Notes under the pieces: generated by a model
The model's input: the letters and a program-made list of their open reading frames with translations, nothing else
Databases searched by the model: none
Told to the model about the DNA's origin: nothing
Shown: positions 22,466-32,693 of the stretch, one piece after another
How positions within the stretch are numbered: position 1 is the stretch's first letter
Layout of the letters: each line of letters starts with the position of its first letter
Source of the DNA: Rhabditoides inermis
Lineage: Eukaryota > Nematoda > Chromadorea > Rhabditida > Rhabditidae
Assembly (NCBI GenBank): GCA_963966185.1
Contig: CAWZYM010000305.1
Coordinates: forward strand, 324,001-388,000
DNA: 64,000 bases
Reading direction: 5' to 3'
Translations under genes and position numbers: made by a program

Positions 22466-24513
22466 CTATCGGCTGAGAGTGTCTTTTTCAGCCTGCGAAA
22501 CACTGGGAGGAGCTTCGTTCGGACACAACAAACGGAACACAGCATCGAACTCCGGACGCTCCTCCGGATCCTGAATGGAGCAGTGAGGAGGAGGAAGAGG
22601 AGGAGGAGGAGGAGCAAGGGATTAGTACCTGAGTGAAGCACAGCTCGAGTGCAGCCATAGCAATGGGCGGGCTGTCAGTGGGCGGTTCGAGAGGACTCTT
22701 CCCAGACAGAATCTTTGCCATTGCCTGCTTGTTCGTCTCTCCAGGGAACGGATCTGTCTGACACCTGAAATATGAAATATGAGTGTGAGGAGAATATATA
22801 AGATGATAAGGATCAACTCGCCTTGCCATGATTTCCCACACGAGAACTCCGAAGCTCCACACGTCAGTCTTCTTCGAGAACACTCCCTGCAATCACCTGT
22901 CTCTCCTCTCTCGTCCCCGCTTCTCCAACCTTGCTGAGTGTCTCTGGAGCAAGCCACTTGACTGGCATCTTGTTCAGCTTCTCCAGTTTGATTTGTGGAG
23001 TGTCGGCCAGCGAGAGACCAAAGTCGGAGATCTTCACTTCGTAGCGAGGCGCCGCGCCCAAGAGACAGTTGCGAGCGGCCAGGTCACGGTGGATAATCTA
23101 AATGGAGAAATGGAGAAGGAGCAAGAAGAGGAGAAGGAGCAGTAGCTAAAGGAGAAAGAGGAGTAGCAGACCTGTCGAGCGGAGAGATAGCACATTCCTC
23201 TGCACGCATCCACACAGAACTCGATCATCTTCTCCTTCTCCATATTCGGGTTCTTCTTCAGGTAGTCCTGATTACACGACGTCATATCTTTCACAGTAGG
23301 CTCCGCCCACCTTGAGCCCGCCCCCTTTAGCGAGTTCGAGGACAATCATGATGGGCTCCTCTTGTGGAGCGACACCGTGCATTCGGACAATGTTCGGGTG
23401 GTCGAAGCGACGCATCAACTTGGCTTCCTAAGAGAAGGAGTGAGAGAGAGAGAGACAGAGAGAGAGAGAGAGAAGAGGGAAAGAGGGAAGAGATTCTACC
23501 TTCATGAACTCGTTGAGCTCCTTCTTGTTCATCTGTCCCTTGAGCTTCTTCACTGCCACATCTATCTCCTCGTCTCCTCTTCGCAGTGTACCAATGAACA
23601 CCTCTCCAAAAGCACCACCTGCAGAGTACGGTATATACAGTACTCCCGGTATACTGTAACCCACTTCCAAGCTTCTTTCCAAGAGTGACAGCGTCGTGCA
23701 TGATGTAGTAGTCAGGGCGAGTGATCACTCTGGAGAGGATGGCACCAGAGGGAGGGATCTGGAGGAGCAGAATAGAGAAGCAAGAGAAGGAGGAGGAGAA
23801 GGAGGAGGAGAAGGAGGAGGAGAAGGAGGAGGAGAAGGAGGAGGAGAAGGAGGGGAAGAAGGGGGAGGAGCTACCTTGATCTTGTCCTTCATGTGTTCGT
23901 CGATGAGTTCAGTGAGGGTGGCCTTGATCATTCCCTTCAGTTTCCACTCCTTTCCAGTGAATGAGAGGGGAAAGTGGCGACAGTCTCCATTCCAATGCAC
24001 TGTGATACAGAACGTATCCACGTGGGCCACCGTCGTCTTCCGAACCAGAAAGTCGCCGTCACTCTGCAACCGGTAAGGTATACGGTACTTATACGGTAGC
24101 TACAGTACCTTGAGGATCTCCTCGCAGTCACTGCGCGGCATGAGACCGTGGTACCAGGGGTTGAGAGTGAGCTGCTTGGCGACAAGCTAGAAAGAGGGTA
24201 CTGTATCTACCGTATGCCTAGATTACGGTACCTGCATGGTGATCTTCTCCTTTTGGAGGTTCTTGGCGTTCCTTGCGGGGTCGCCGTCTTTCTCTGCGCT
24301 CTTCGGAGGATCGCTCGCTTCGATCGTCGCCTCCCTCGTAGTCTCCCTGTCTCTCGTCTTCGATTGGGTCCGTCTGTTTGGTTTGCGGGAAGCGCTTTTC
24401 GACTTGCTGTTGCTGTTGTTATTGTTGTTGTTGCTTGTCTCCTCGACTGTCTCGCTCCTCTTCTTTCGTTTCGACTTCTTGTTCTCTTTCTTGGCAACGT
24501 CTGCGTCCTTCAT
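22466..24513 (-). CDS. Fer-like non-receptor tyrosine kinase (SH2 + kinase)
   Basis: About 510 residues from ATG 24511-24513 to TAG 22466-22468. A low-complexity basic N-terminus with an Asn run ([20 protein letters not shown]) is followed by an SH2 domain: [17 protein letters not shown], then DGDFLVRKT with the phosphotyrosine-binding Arg. The kinase follows: [14 protein letters not shown]ly loop, VAVKKL Lys, HRDLAARNC catalytic loop (tyrosine-kinase form), [34 protein letters not shown]. All key residues are present. C. elegans has a large expansion of this architecture, several members acting in sperm (SPE-8 group); that role is inferred. Two early introns consist of TACGGTA/TACAGTA words. 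The intron after WEIMA can be read with a GC donor or with a weak GT donor. Confidence 0.9.
24070..24236. repeat. TACGGTA/TACAGTA-built introns of the Fer-like gene
   Basis: The two introns at about 24067-24112 and 24187-24236 are nearly saturated with GGTATACGGTA, CTACAGTACC and TACGGTACC words, as in the TTBK-like gene. See the finding on this motif. Confidence 0.55.
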
Positions 24514-24598
24514 CTCGCCAGCAGGAAAGAGGGAGGGAAGAAGGGAGGGAGGAGAGGAGACCCGCTAGTCGAGGCCGCGCGATGCTCACTGCTTTCCT

Positions 24599-24884
24599 TC
24601 ACCCATTCCAGAAGGACGCATTGATTCTAACCAGACGATTTTGATATGCAATTATGAATGGACGTGGCTTGTGTATTAGACTCCCAAATGGCACATGACC
24701 GTGGTATTCCAGACGCTCCCAGAACGGCTCCACGTACTCCGGGTGTCTGGCGCATTGGCTCCAGCGTGAACAGATAAATCGTCAAACGTTTTCTTTTGCT
24801 CCTCAGTCAGTCGACTTGTATAGTGGTCTTCTTCTCGGCCGACTCCTGTTTTGACTTGTTCCGTTCTGCCATCTCCGACGTCAT
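24599..24884 (-). CDS. Possible small two-exon gene upstream of the Fer-like kinase
   Basis: A TATA box on minus (24994-24999) is followed by a first ATG at 24882-24884 opening MTSEMAERNKSKQESAEKK. That frame soon stops, but an intron from a GTCGAC donor to a CCCGGAG acceptor would join it in phase to a very coding-like segment: YVEPFWERLEYHGHVPFG, SLIHKPRPFIIAYQNRLV, ending FWNG and TGA at 24599-24601. The donor is weak. The product is basic, about 70 residues, and not recognised. Its stop is only 86 nt before the kinase ATG, so it may be an upstream cistron or part of the kinase 5' region. Confidence 0.35.
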
Positions 24885-24993
24885 TCTTTGCACAGTGACG
24901 GTGAAGATCTGAAGATGTTCGCACTGGCCTTCGCTTGCCTTCGCCCTTCTCGCGCAGCAACGCGTTATAGCTTCACAATGCAAGACACTTGTC

Positions 24994-24999
24994 TTTATA
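24994..24999 (-). promoter_or_regulatory. TATA box upstream of the small gene and Fer-like kinase
   Basis: On minus the sequence reads CTTTTTATAAAGACAAG, 110 nt upstream of the first ATG at 24884. Confidence 0.45.
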
Positions 25000-25154
25000 A
25001 AAAGCGCGAGACAAAAACGGAAAACCAAATAGTTTTTTTTCAATTACATTCATACATATCACAAATAGGCGAAACACATTTATTTAAGCAAACTGTCATT
25101 TTGATCTACCCAATTAAAGCGGCATAAGTGATAAGATAAGTGATAAGCGTTGTT

Positions 25155-25419
25155 CTAAGGTTTGGGTGTGTCTGGGTGGAAGGGGACAGTGGCGGCCTTG
25201 AGGACAGCGCCCGGTTTCTTGAACAGCCCCGCCGCGTCCCTCTCGCCCACACCAGCCTCAATCGAAGATTGAATCTTTGAAGATGATAGACAGCGTACCG
25301 GTGTGGTGACGACGACTATCTTGTCCGTTTTGACGGGTCCGGCAGAGCGGCCAATCGTCACTATCATCTCACGGCCAGCCTCGAGGAAGCAGAACACAGG
25401 GTCCACACTGCAAGAGAGG

Positions 25420-25462
<43 letters not shown>

Positions 25463-26896
25463 CGCGTACCGATAGAGCTTGTTGTCGGAGCACTTTATCT
25501 TGATGGCTATCCTGGCTCCGTCGAGATTCTTGACTTTGAGTGTCTTGTTGGCTGGCTGTGTGCCCCAGCGCATCACTACTGGATCTATCTTCAGAGGGGC
25601 GGCGTTGGAAGAGGTAGGGGGAGCAGTGGCGGGTGCAGGGAACGCCGTCGCTAGGCCCGCATCTTTCTCCTCTTCTTTCTTCTCCTCCTCTTTCTTCTCC
25701 TCCTCTTTCTTCTCCTCCTCTTTTTTCTCCTCTTTCTTCCCCTCTTTCTTCACCTCCTCTTTCTTCTCCTCTTCTTTCTTCTCCTCCTCTCTCTTCTCCT
25801 CTTCTTTCTTCTCCTCCTCTTTCTTTTCCTCTTTTTTATCTTCTTTCTTCTGCTCCTCTTTCTTTTCATCTACTTTCTTCTCTTTCTCCTCCTTCTGAGT
25901 ACTCGTCTGGTTCTTGGGATTCGTCTGCCCCTCCTCCTTCTTCTCTTCCTCGTCCTTCTCTTCTTGTGTCTGTTTCTCGTACTTTGTTTCGATTGCTTTC
26001 TCCTTTGGAGGATCTTGCTCCTTTTGAGGAGTCTTTCCTTGCTCCTGTTCCTTTTTGGGAGTTTTTCCTTGCTCCTGCTCCTTTTCTTTTTGATGCGTCT
26101 TCCCCAGTATCTGTTCGTTCTCTTTCTTGGGAGTCTTTCCATCTTGCACCTTCTCTTTTCGGCTCTTCAGAGGCGTCTTTGCATTCTGAGGCGTCATTCC
26201 AACAGGCGTCTTCCCTTGTTGGGGCGTCTTTCCGACCGGAGTCTTCCTCCGTTCTTCGTCCTCGTCTTCCATCGTTTCCTTCGTACACAGTGTCTTGTCC
26301 CTTTTCTTCTCTTCCTTTTCTACTTTGGATGCTGCTTTCTTGGCAGGGACCTCCACTTTCGACGCTCCTTTCTTGCTGGCTACCTTCAATTTGCTCTTCT
26401 TCTCATCATTCAGCTTCTGTTCTTTTGGCTCCTCCTGCTTCTCAACATTTGCCTTTTCCAGTCTGCTGCCTTCTTTTGTGATCAGATTTTGCACTTTGCT
26501 GTCTATTCTCTCCCACTTATTCTTCTCTTCTTTCTTCTCTCCCTTGTCTCTCTTCTCTTTCCTCTCTCTCTTCATTGAAGTCAGACCAGGGGGTGTCTTC
26601 TGCGGTGGGGTTATTTCTCTTTTCTCCTTTTCCTAAAATAACCACGAGTAATCTCCGCCCCTCTAAGTAATCTCCGCCCCTCCACGTACACTCTTTCCAA
26701 CAGGCGTGCTTTTTCTCTCGCTTGTCGTTTCCATGGATGACTTATTCCCGGACTGTTTCTAAAGAGATGGATAACCGGGCGTATACATTCCCACATTCCC
26801 ACCCATGCATACCTTCCCTCCACATTGTGTGACGATGAGTGATAGAGGAAAGAGGTGGAGGATTCCCACTACCAGCGGTAGTAAGCATATCAGCAT
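25155..26896 (-). CDS. MSP-domain protein with N-terminal hydrophobic segment and long Lys/Glu-rich linker
   Basis: Four or so exons, about 520 residues. The start (ATG 26894-26896) lies three bases after a TTTTTTTCCTCAG acceptor, suggesting trans-splicing. The first 25 residues are hydrophobic (MLICLLPLVVGILHLFPLSL), a signal anchor or signal peptide. Next come TPVGK/GKTP-type repeats (coding about 26020-26260), then roughly 70 residues of K/E repeats (KKEEEKKEEE, coding about 25660-25870). The C-terminus is a major-sperm-protein domain: IDPVVMRWGTQPANKTLKVK, IAIKIKCSDNKLYRVDPV, FLEAGREMIVTIGRSAG, KIVVVTTPV, plus a short tail. MSP domains form the cytoskeleton of amoeboid sperm or bind partners at membranes (VAP type). 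Membrane anchor and MSP domain at opposite ends is the reverse of VAP order. GA/CT microsatellite in the intron inside the MSP domain. Confidence 0.83.
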
Positions 26897-27730
26897 CCTC
26901 TGAGGAAAAAAACGCTGTTATCGATCGATTATCGATCACTCGTGACGCTCTGTGGAACAAAGCTCATAGAAACACTCACACGCGTGGAAAACTAGCGGTA
27001 GATCAAAGGGAATTTGATAAACGAGAAGGTGCGTACAAAGATGAAGGATGGAAGGAGAGAGTTACCTTAGGCGTTGGGCCGCCGCTCGACGGCGCTCTTG
27101 CAATCACAATAACCTCTTTCCCCCATTCACCCCTTCTCCCGACCCCTCCGACATTTTCAGACGATGGGCTGATTATGCTGATGCTAATAACCTTTACTCG
27201 TTCAATAATCGCAAGAGAATCTAACGTTGGGCTTATTCTGGATTCAGGGCACGTATGGAGAGTTCGCTAATACCGCTACTCCGCTACGCATCACTCTGAT
27301 CTACTTCTGTCTGACTCTAGCGCGCAGATATGTGAGAGACGTTCAGGGTGGGGCAGATCGGACGCGGCACGTGTGCGTCTGACGTAAAAATGTTCCGCCA
27401 ATCTGTCAGTCATAGTCGGATGAACGACCACGAAAGTGTTGTGATAGAAGCAGGTGAGAAGCAAGCAATAGATTGACGAACACCCCTGTTTGCCGTCAGT
27501 GCACTGCCATCACCCAGCAGTCACAAAACATTTGCAAAAAAAAACACATTTAGAACTAAAAAACAAAGAAAGAAGAGCCGAAACAAAAAAATGGCGTCAC
27601 CAATGTAAGTCTGAGGTAGGACAGCAAAACATCATAGTAAAATTTATTCAAATTCAATAACTAATCGAATCATAATCACGTCACAAAGAATTTCAAGTGT
27701 AACATTTGAGCTTATTCCATTTACACATGG
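26897..27730. other. Intergenic spacer
   Basis: No supported gene. Contains two back-to-back palindromic TCGATCGATTATCGA-like words near 26921-26938 and A-rich sequence at 27530-27590. Confidence 0.45.
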
Positions 27731-28270
27731 TCATACCGGAGCTGGAGCTGGACTCGCAACCGGACCATCCTGAAACCACGTCAATCAAACCGTCTGTTCA
27801 TCAATGATCTCTCTCTCTCCCTCCTTCTCTCTCCCGCTCCTCACCAAGTCTATGTCAATTTCATCTATGACAGCCTCCGATCGAGCCATCTGCTTATTTC
27901 CGCCAATCTGGAAAAGCACATCTACAGTATTCCGTTACATCTACCGTACCTCCGGTACAATGTTCGGCATATCGACATTCGCAGTCAGAGCCGCCTCCGC
28001 TTCCACGTTCTTGTAGTCACGCACTGGCTGCAAGTTTCTCTCTCTCTCTCTCTCTCTATGTCTCTTTTTCCCTCCACCCCCTCCCCCTCTCTCTTCCAAC
28101 CTTCCCGCCCCCTTTCCTCTTCGTCGCTTGCTTGCTTCCACTCTTGCTCCCCTCGCTTCTCCTTCCTTTGCACTGCACAATCACCATTATTATGATACTG
28201 ATCTGAATTGTAGTATTTATCCATAATCAACAACGCCAACAACCTGTATGAAAATACCTACTGCACACAT
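27731..28270 (-). CDS. Small basic-to-acidic protein, unidentified
   Basis: Reliable C-terminal exons on minus: PVRDYKNVEAEAALTANV, MPNIVPE, IGGNKQMARSEAVIDEIDID, DGPVASPAPAPV with TGA at 27731-27733. A Lys/Ser-rich exon at 28101-28172 (CKGRRSEGSKSGSKQATK, then RKGGGK) joins it in phase 0. A three-codon first exon from ATG 28268-28270 would fit the phase but is weak. One intron (27912-27958) is made of TACGGTA/TACAGTA words, as in the neighbouring kinase genes. Small Lys/Ser-rich N-terminus and acidic centre are reminiscent of a DNA- or cytoskeleton-binding sperm protein, which is speculation. Confidence 0.45.
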
Positions 28271-28342
28271 GCCTGTCACATCAAAGCGACCGAGCGCGGG
28301 TAAACAACACACGAAAATGACATGAGCGATGACAAGTCATCA

Positions 28343-28735
28343 GGCCCCATTATACTTTCACGCTGACGGTGACGCTCGCATGACAAAGACAGTATAGGCC
28401 CCATTATACTTTCACGCTGACGGTGACGCTCGCATGACAAAGACAGTATAGGCCCCATTATACTTTCACGCTGACGGTGACGCTCGCATGACAAAAACAG
28501 TATAGGCCCCATTATACTTTCACGCTGACGGTGACGCTCGCATGACAAAGACAGTATAGGCCCCATTATACTTTCACGCTGACGGTGACGCGACGCTGAC
28601 CCTCCCGTGCAAAAGATGCACCTATCGATTTTGATCACGCTGCGTCAACGAAATCAATAGTTGCATCTTTTGCACGGGAGCGTCAGCGTCGCGTCAGCGT
28701 CAGCGTGAAAGTATAATGGGGCCTTATAACGGGGC
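28343..28735. repeat. 54-bp minisatellite growing from one arm of a palindromic element
   Basis: Units begin at 28343, 28397, 28451, 28505 and 28559 with GGCCCCATTATACTTTCACG and are almost identical (one G-to-A change in the third). The last unit runs into a palindrome: GGCCCCATTATACTTTCACG...CCCGTGCAAAAGATGCA (28559-28621) pairs with 28664-28726 (TGCATCTTTTGCACGGG...CGTGAAAGTATAATGGGGCC), with a loop of about 40 nt. The palindrome looks like a foldback MITE; the tandem array repeats its left arm. Confidence 0.8.
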
Positions 28736-28764
28736 CTGTTGGACAGAAAGCGACACTGGCCACA

Positions 28765-29798
28765 TCACTGGAAGACGCGCTGTCGATAGAAAGCAAGCTC
28801 TGCGATGCTCTCCCGAATGTCGTCGAGGGCGCGATGAGTCATCGCCTTCTTCGGAGCCTCCTCCAGTGTCGCCGGGTGCCAGCGACGCGTCAGCTAAACA
28901 CTCTCTCTCAGTCTCCGCCCCTCTAGCCCCGCCCACCTCCTTGACCGTGCTGACGTCGACGATGCGGTAGTGCATGTGTGCCTCGACTGCTGGCATGTAC
29001 TTGCGGATGAAGATGCGGTCCATGTACACAGTGTTGCCCGCCAAGGGAGACGCGCCGGGATCCGTGTGCTCGCGGAGGAACGACAGCGTCTGCAACATAC
29101 TCACACTCCTCCCTCCCTCCCTCCCTCCCTCTCTCACTCTCTCTCTCTCCCTCACTCTCTCTCTCTCACTCACTCACTCACTCACTCACTCACTCACTCA
29201 CTCACTCACTCACTCACTCACTCACTCACTCACTCACTCACTCACTCACTCACTCACTCACTCACCCTCTTACTCTCTCTCTCTCCCCCTCTCTTACTCA
29301 CTCTCCCCTCCTCTCTCTCTCACCATCTGCTCGGCCTTCTCGAGCGAGATCTGGCTGCTCTTGATCTTCTCCATCAGTCCATTCTTCTCGAACATGTCAC
29401 GTGGCCACTGCAATCACAATCCCACCTGTCCCCTCCCCTTCTCGTACCTGTTCCATATTAGCCAGCACACTGTCGGGCTGATGAATGATGATGTTCGGAC
29501 CCTCGGCCACAATCTGCAACACCATTACCAGTAGACGACACACGGGGCCGACCTACGTTGAGCTGTTCGTCGGTGACGATGGTGGCAATCTCTACGAGGG
29601 TCTGCTTGTCCGCGTCGAGCCCCGTCATCTCGCAGTCCACCTCAACACGTTCCTTCTCTCTTTCTCCCCCCTCTCTCACTCACCCATATCAGTCTCTTCT
29701 TCCGGTCGTCGCTCATCCTCCTCACTTGCTGTCTCACTTGGCTCTGCAACGCTCGCAGCATCCAAACAACCACCGTCGTTCGCCATCTCTTCAACCAT
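28765..29798 (-). CDS. Oligoribonuclease (REXO2-type DEDDh 3'-5' exonuclease)
   Basis: Degrades the last 2-5 nt of RNA, usually in mitochondria and cytoplasm. Exons read in phase: [20 protein letters not shown] (first Asp and Glu of DEDD), [71 protein letters not shown] (third acidic residue), [36 protein letters not shown] (catalytic His and Asp), ending RQRVFQ. The first exon is unclear: [20 protein letters not shown]... (ATG 29796-29798) ends at a good GTGAGT donor in phase 1, but the next exon needs phase 0. The intron before PLAGN-containing exon holds a (CTCA)n array. Immediately downstream of the MADF gene, probably in an operon. Confidence 0.85.
29164..29267. repeat. (CTCA)n tetranucleotide microsatellite
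   Basis: About 25 uninterrupted CTCA/ACTC units flanked on both sides by CT-rich sequence, inside an intron of the oligoribonuclease gene. Confidence 0.9.
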
Positions 29799-29872
29799 CC
29801 CAGATATCACCATGCATTCAAAGCAATAAATTATCACAGCTCAACAAACCAAACACTTACATTTAAAAACTA

Positions 29873-29878
29873 TTTATT
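29873..29878 (-). terminator. Poly(A) signal of the double-MADF gene
   Basis: TTTATT on plus (AATAAA on minus), about 200 nt past the MADF stop and only 75 nt before the oligoribonuclease ATG. Cleavage here would leave an operon-length spacer. Confidence 0.5.
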
Positions 29879-30074
29879 ACAATATTACCCAACATACAAC
29901 GTACGCAATGAAATCGCACCCCAAATCCCTATGTACAAAGATATTGACGTAGACAAATTAGTAAAATAAATGAACAATAGCATAGCAAGCACTGCAAGCA
30001 CAATCGTACCCGAGAATAGAAATAGTCAAGTGAAAGACTACTCGAGATCTCTTCCCCCTCCTCTTCTCACTCTG

Positions 30075-30236
30075 TCACTTGACATCAAAGTGTACAATCT
30101 GTTGGATGGGCATCCGACCTGACTCGAGAAGATTTTCAATCTGAGCCCGCGCCAACGCCCGCGCCCCCTCCGGAAGAGTGCGCAGATCCGACACCTGAAC
30201 ACACTCCAGTCATCACTCTCTCCCTCTCCTTCTCCT

Positions 30237-30288
<52 letters not shown>

Positions 30289-31801
30289 GACTGTAATACT
30301 CGCCGCACTGGCCGCGAAGGCGCTGTCTCCGTCGAGGAGCACATCTCCGCCCCCCTGTCGCACGTCCATGCCCCGCCCGCCCCCGCCCGCACTTCCCTTG
30401 TCCATCACCATGTACCCCAGGGCGCTGCTGAACACACATGTGAGAGGGATCGACAGACATGCACTCACTCTCCCCGCATGTCCTCGAACATTCCGTCGTC
30501 ACTCATGTCGTCGTGGTCGCGCTTGCGCTTGATCGTCAGCCTGCAACTGGCGAGTGAGAGGGGGAGATGGAGGAGTGCTCACGATGCCCTGTCCTCCAGG
30601 TACGGGTCCATCCACTGCATGTTGTTGTACATGTCCCACGCGCTCTGCTCCGGCTCGTTCAGTCCGTTGCTGTGCACTCGCGACTGCAGACGACGCTTCT
30701 CACGCACATACCTGCACACCACAATCAATACATTGTCAGAGAACAAAATGCACACATGAACCAGACAATCATGCTCGACTCACCGATCGCGCAGCTTCTT
30801 CCACTGCTTGTATATGCCGTTTATGTCACCTGCAAGAGCGAGTATGAAACCGGCCGTCAAGTATAGGACTGACCGGGGAAGCCCATTGCTTTGATGATGA
30901 TGCTCCATGCCTGGTTGCGGCACTCGCTGTGACGGTACTTGGGGTCGCGCACGTCGTACAGGCAGGGGTGCTCAACACAGTCATCCACACACCGCCCGCC
31001 CCGCCCGCCCACTCACCCGCTGCACCTCCACTATCAGGTTCGAAGGGAAGTTGGGGTCGTTGATGACTACCTGAAAGAGACGCGTGTTCCTGACTCCCCC
31101 TCCTCCACTCACCATCTCGTGGTGCATGTCCTTGTGCTGGTTGGGCGAGTGCGTGTGTCTGTCTATCATGTGGGGATCGAGGAACGACAGATGCTTGTAG
31201 TACTGCCATGTTGTGTGCTCGCCACTGTACTTCATCTTCTTCTTCTCCTTACCGTACCTGCAACACACATTGATTGAAGGGACTAGCGCAGTGCGCGCGT
31301 AACTATCGAGAGGACCATCACGTCCTGCCTCAATCATTGAAGTACTACTAAGTTGCGTACAACCTCACATTCTAGTAAGTGGTTAGTCAGAACTCTCCGA
31401 CGTCATCTGATGTTTGATATACCCGTGACAGCTCTCAAAATGAGCTAGCCAACTAGCGACCTGTCTCCTTGTAGGCAAGGTCCCTAGTTGGCTAGCTCAT
31501 TTGTTGTATAACATGTATTTCCCAAAAAAATATTTTTTAAACTCGTTTCAAACTCACTTGTCTCTCAACTGCTTCCATCTCGCATACAGCGTCTTTGCAT
31601 CTCCGTCAAAACCCAGCACTTGCACTAGCCGATTCCACACCTGATAATGCAAACTGTATTGTAAAATAAAAATCACATTTTTCTCACCTTCATCTTGTAC
31701 TCAGCACTCCTGTACATGCGATCAGTCGAGTCGTAGAGACATCGACTGTGTTTCACAGCTTCTATGAGCCGCAGATTGAACGACGGCTCAATGTCGTCCA
31801 T
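30075..31801 (-). CDS. Protein with two MADF domains
   Basis: About 330 residues, from ATG 31799-31801 to TGA 30075-30077. MADF 1: NLRLIEAVKHSRCLYDSTDR, KVWNRLVQVLGF, TLYARWKQLRDKYGKEKKKM, WQYYKHLSFLDPHM. MADF 2: PSNLIVEVQRHPCLYDVRDP, CRNQAWSIIIKAMGFPGDIN, IYKQWKKLRDRYVREKRR, WDMYNNMQWMDPYLEDR. MADF is a Myb/SANT-like DNA-binding fold of transcription regulators. A Lys/Arg patch (LTIKRKRDHDDMSDDGM) suggests nuclear import. A Gly-rich stretch and a helical end (LARAQIENLLESGRMPI) follow; the end resembles a BESS-like interaction motif. Two MADF copies in one protein is less common than one. An intron contains a perfect 19-bp hairpin (31438-31502). Confidence 0.83.
31438..31502. repeat. Perfect 19-bp inverted repeat inside a MADF-gene intron
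   Basis: AAATGAGCTAGCCAACTAG (31438-31456) and its exact complement (31484-31502) flank a 27-nt loop. RNA from either strand would form a strong stem. Confidence 0.85.
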
Positions 31802-32690
31802 TCTGCAAGCAAACATTCGCATAGCTAGAAAATCAGTATCAACACATACTGAACTGCACTTATCGAAAAACAACAAGTGTAAACAAGAAGAGTTATCGAG
31901 GTGTCACGTGCAAAGACATGTTATATCATACCTTTCTTCAATCAAATCATCACACGATTCCCCTACTCACATCTTATTGAAATCCAGCTTGACGACGTTT
32001 TCGGATTCCTAAGAATCCTCCCAGTAGCTGTTGATTGTCGAACAGAAGTGCGCTCCGTCGTTTCCCGCCGAATACGCTTCGCACACGCCTTCGCAACACC
32101 TCGCGATCGCGTCTGCGTCACGGCTCGGCAGAAAGCAAGCGACTCCGCTATCGACTTCGTGGCAGGACCACGCCGCGGCCTTTCGGCGCGAAGATTTTTT
32201 ATTTGAATAGATGTGCGAAATGTTTGAGTAAGAGATTGAAAGAGAACCCTATTTGCAAAAAGGACATTGTGAGACCACATTCGTTAGGGTTAGTCACTAC
32301 ATAAACAGTCTATAGAAATGTACACCTCTCCTATTGTGGTCAACTCGATTCTCAACATTATATAAACTAACCCACTTACAGTACCTTCTTTCAATAACCC
32401 AATAACACGTCGACCGTCCACACAAATAATTCCAAAGTTCTCGAAACACTAAATATAGTCATTCTGGATGTTTCGAAGAAAGTACAATCATCTGTATCAT
32501 CTGTAATGTCATATTCTGAATCACTCCTAATCCTGGCTGATCATGATGCGTGTCTTGTGCGTTCCACCCACGCAACGCCTTCCAGAGTAGACTGTAGCAC
32601 ACTAACACGCATCACATGCCCAATTCGTCCCTCCTCCTCCATCCCACGGCAATTCTATTCCTCACAATGCGCATTGTTGATGCGATTTAC
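31802..32690. other. Intergenic region
   Basis: Contains the 5' flank of the MADF gene. The stretch 32010-32210 is GC-rich with long open frames on both strands but no splice sites or domain I recognise. I do not call a gene in it. Confidence 0.45.
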
Positions 32691-32693
32691 GAG

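Noticed and set aside
22819..22824. A certain third GC-AG intron in the Fer-like kinase
   Set aside because: A canonical alternative exists: GT donor after MARR with an acceptor at GTGTCAG keeps the frame (TDPFPGE), so the GC donor is not required.
24676..24960. 94-codon frame beginning LREKGEGKRRP
   Set aside because: It lacks an ATG (it would start at TTG) and overlaps a better two-exon model in another frame.
25633..26481. Long plus-strand open frame rich in Ser, Pro and Leu
   Set aside because: It is the antisense of the Lys/Glu-rich linker of the MSP-domain gene; the open frame follows from the repeat, and there are no plus-strand splice or start signals.
28343..28600. CRISPR-like array
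   Set aside because: Units are contiguous identical 54-mers without unique spacers, in a nematode genome.
28276..28638. 120-codon minus-strand frame with repeated RHRQRESIMGPI units
   Set aside because: It is a translation of the 54-bp minisatellite, whose length is a multiple of three; no other coding evidence.
32010..32210. GC-rich open frames on both strands near the MADF promoter
   Set aside because: No recognisable protein, start or splice context; left as intergenic.
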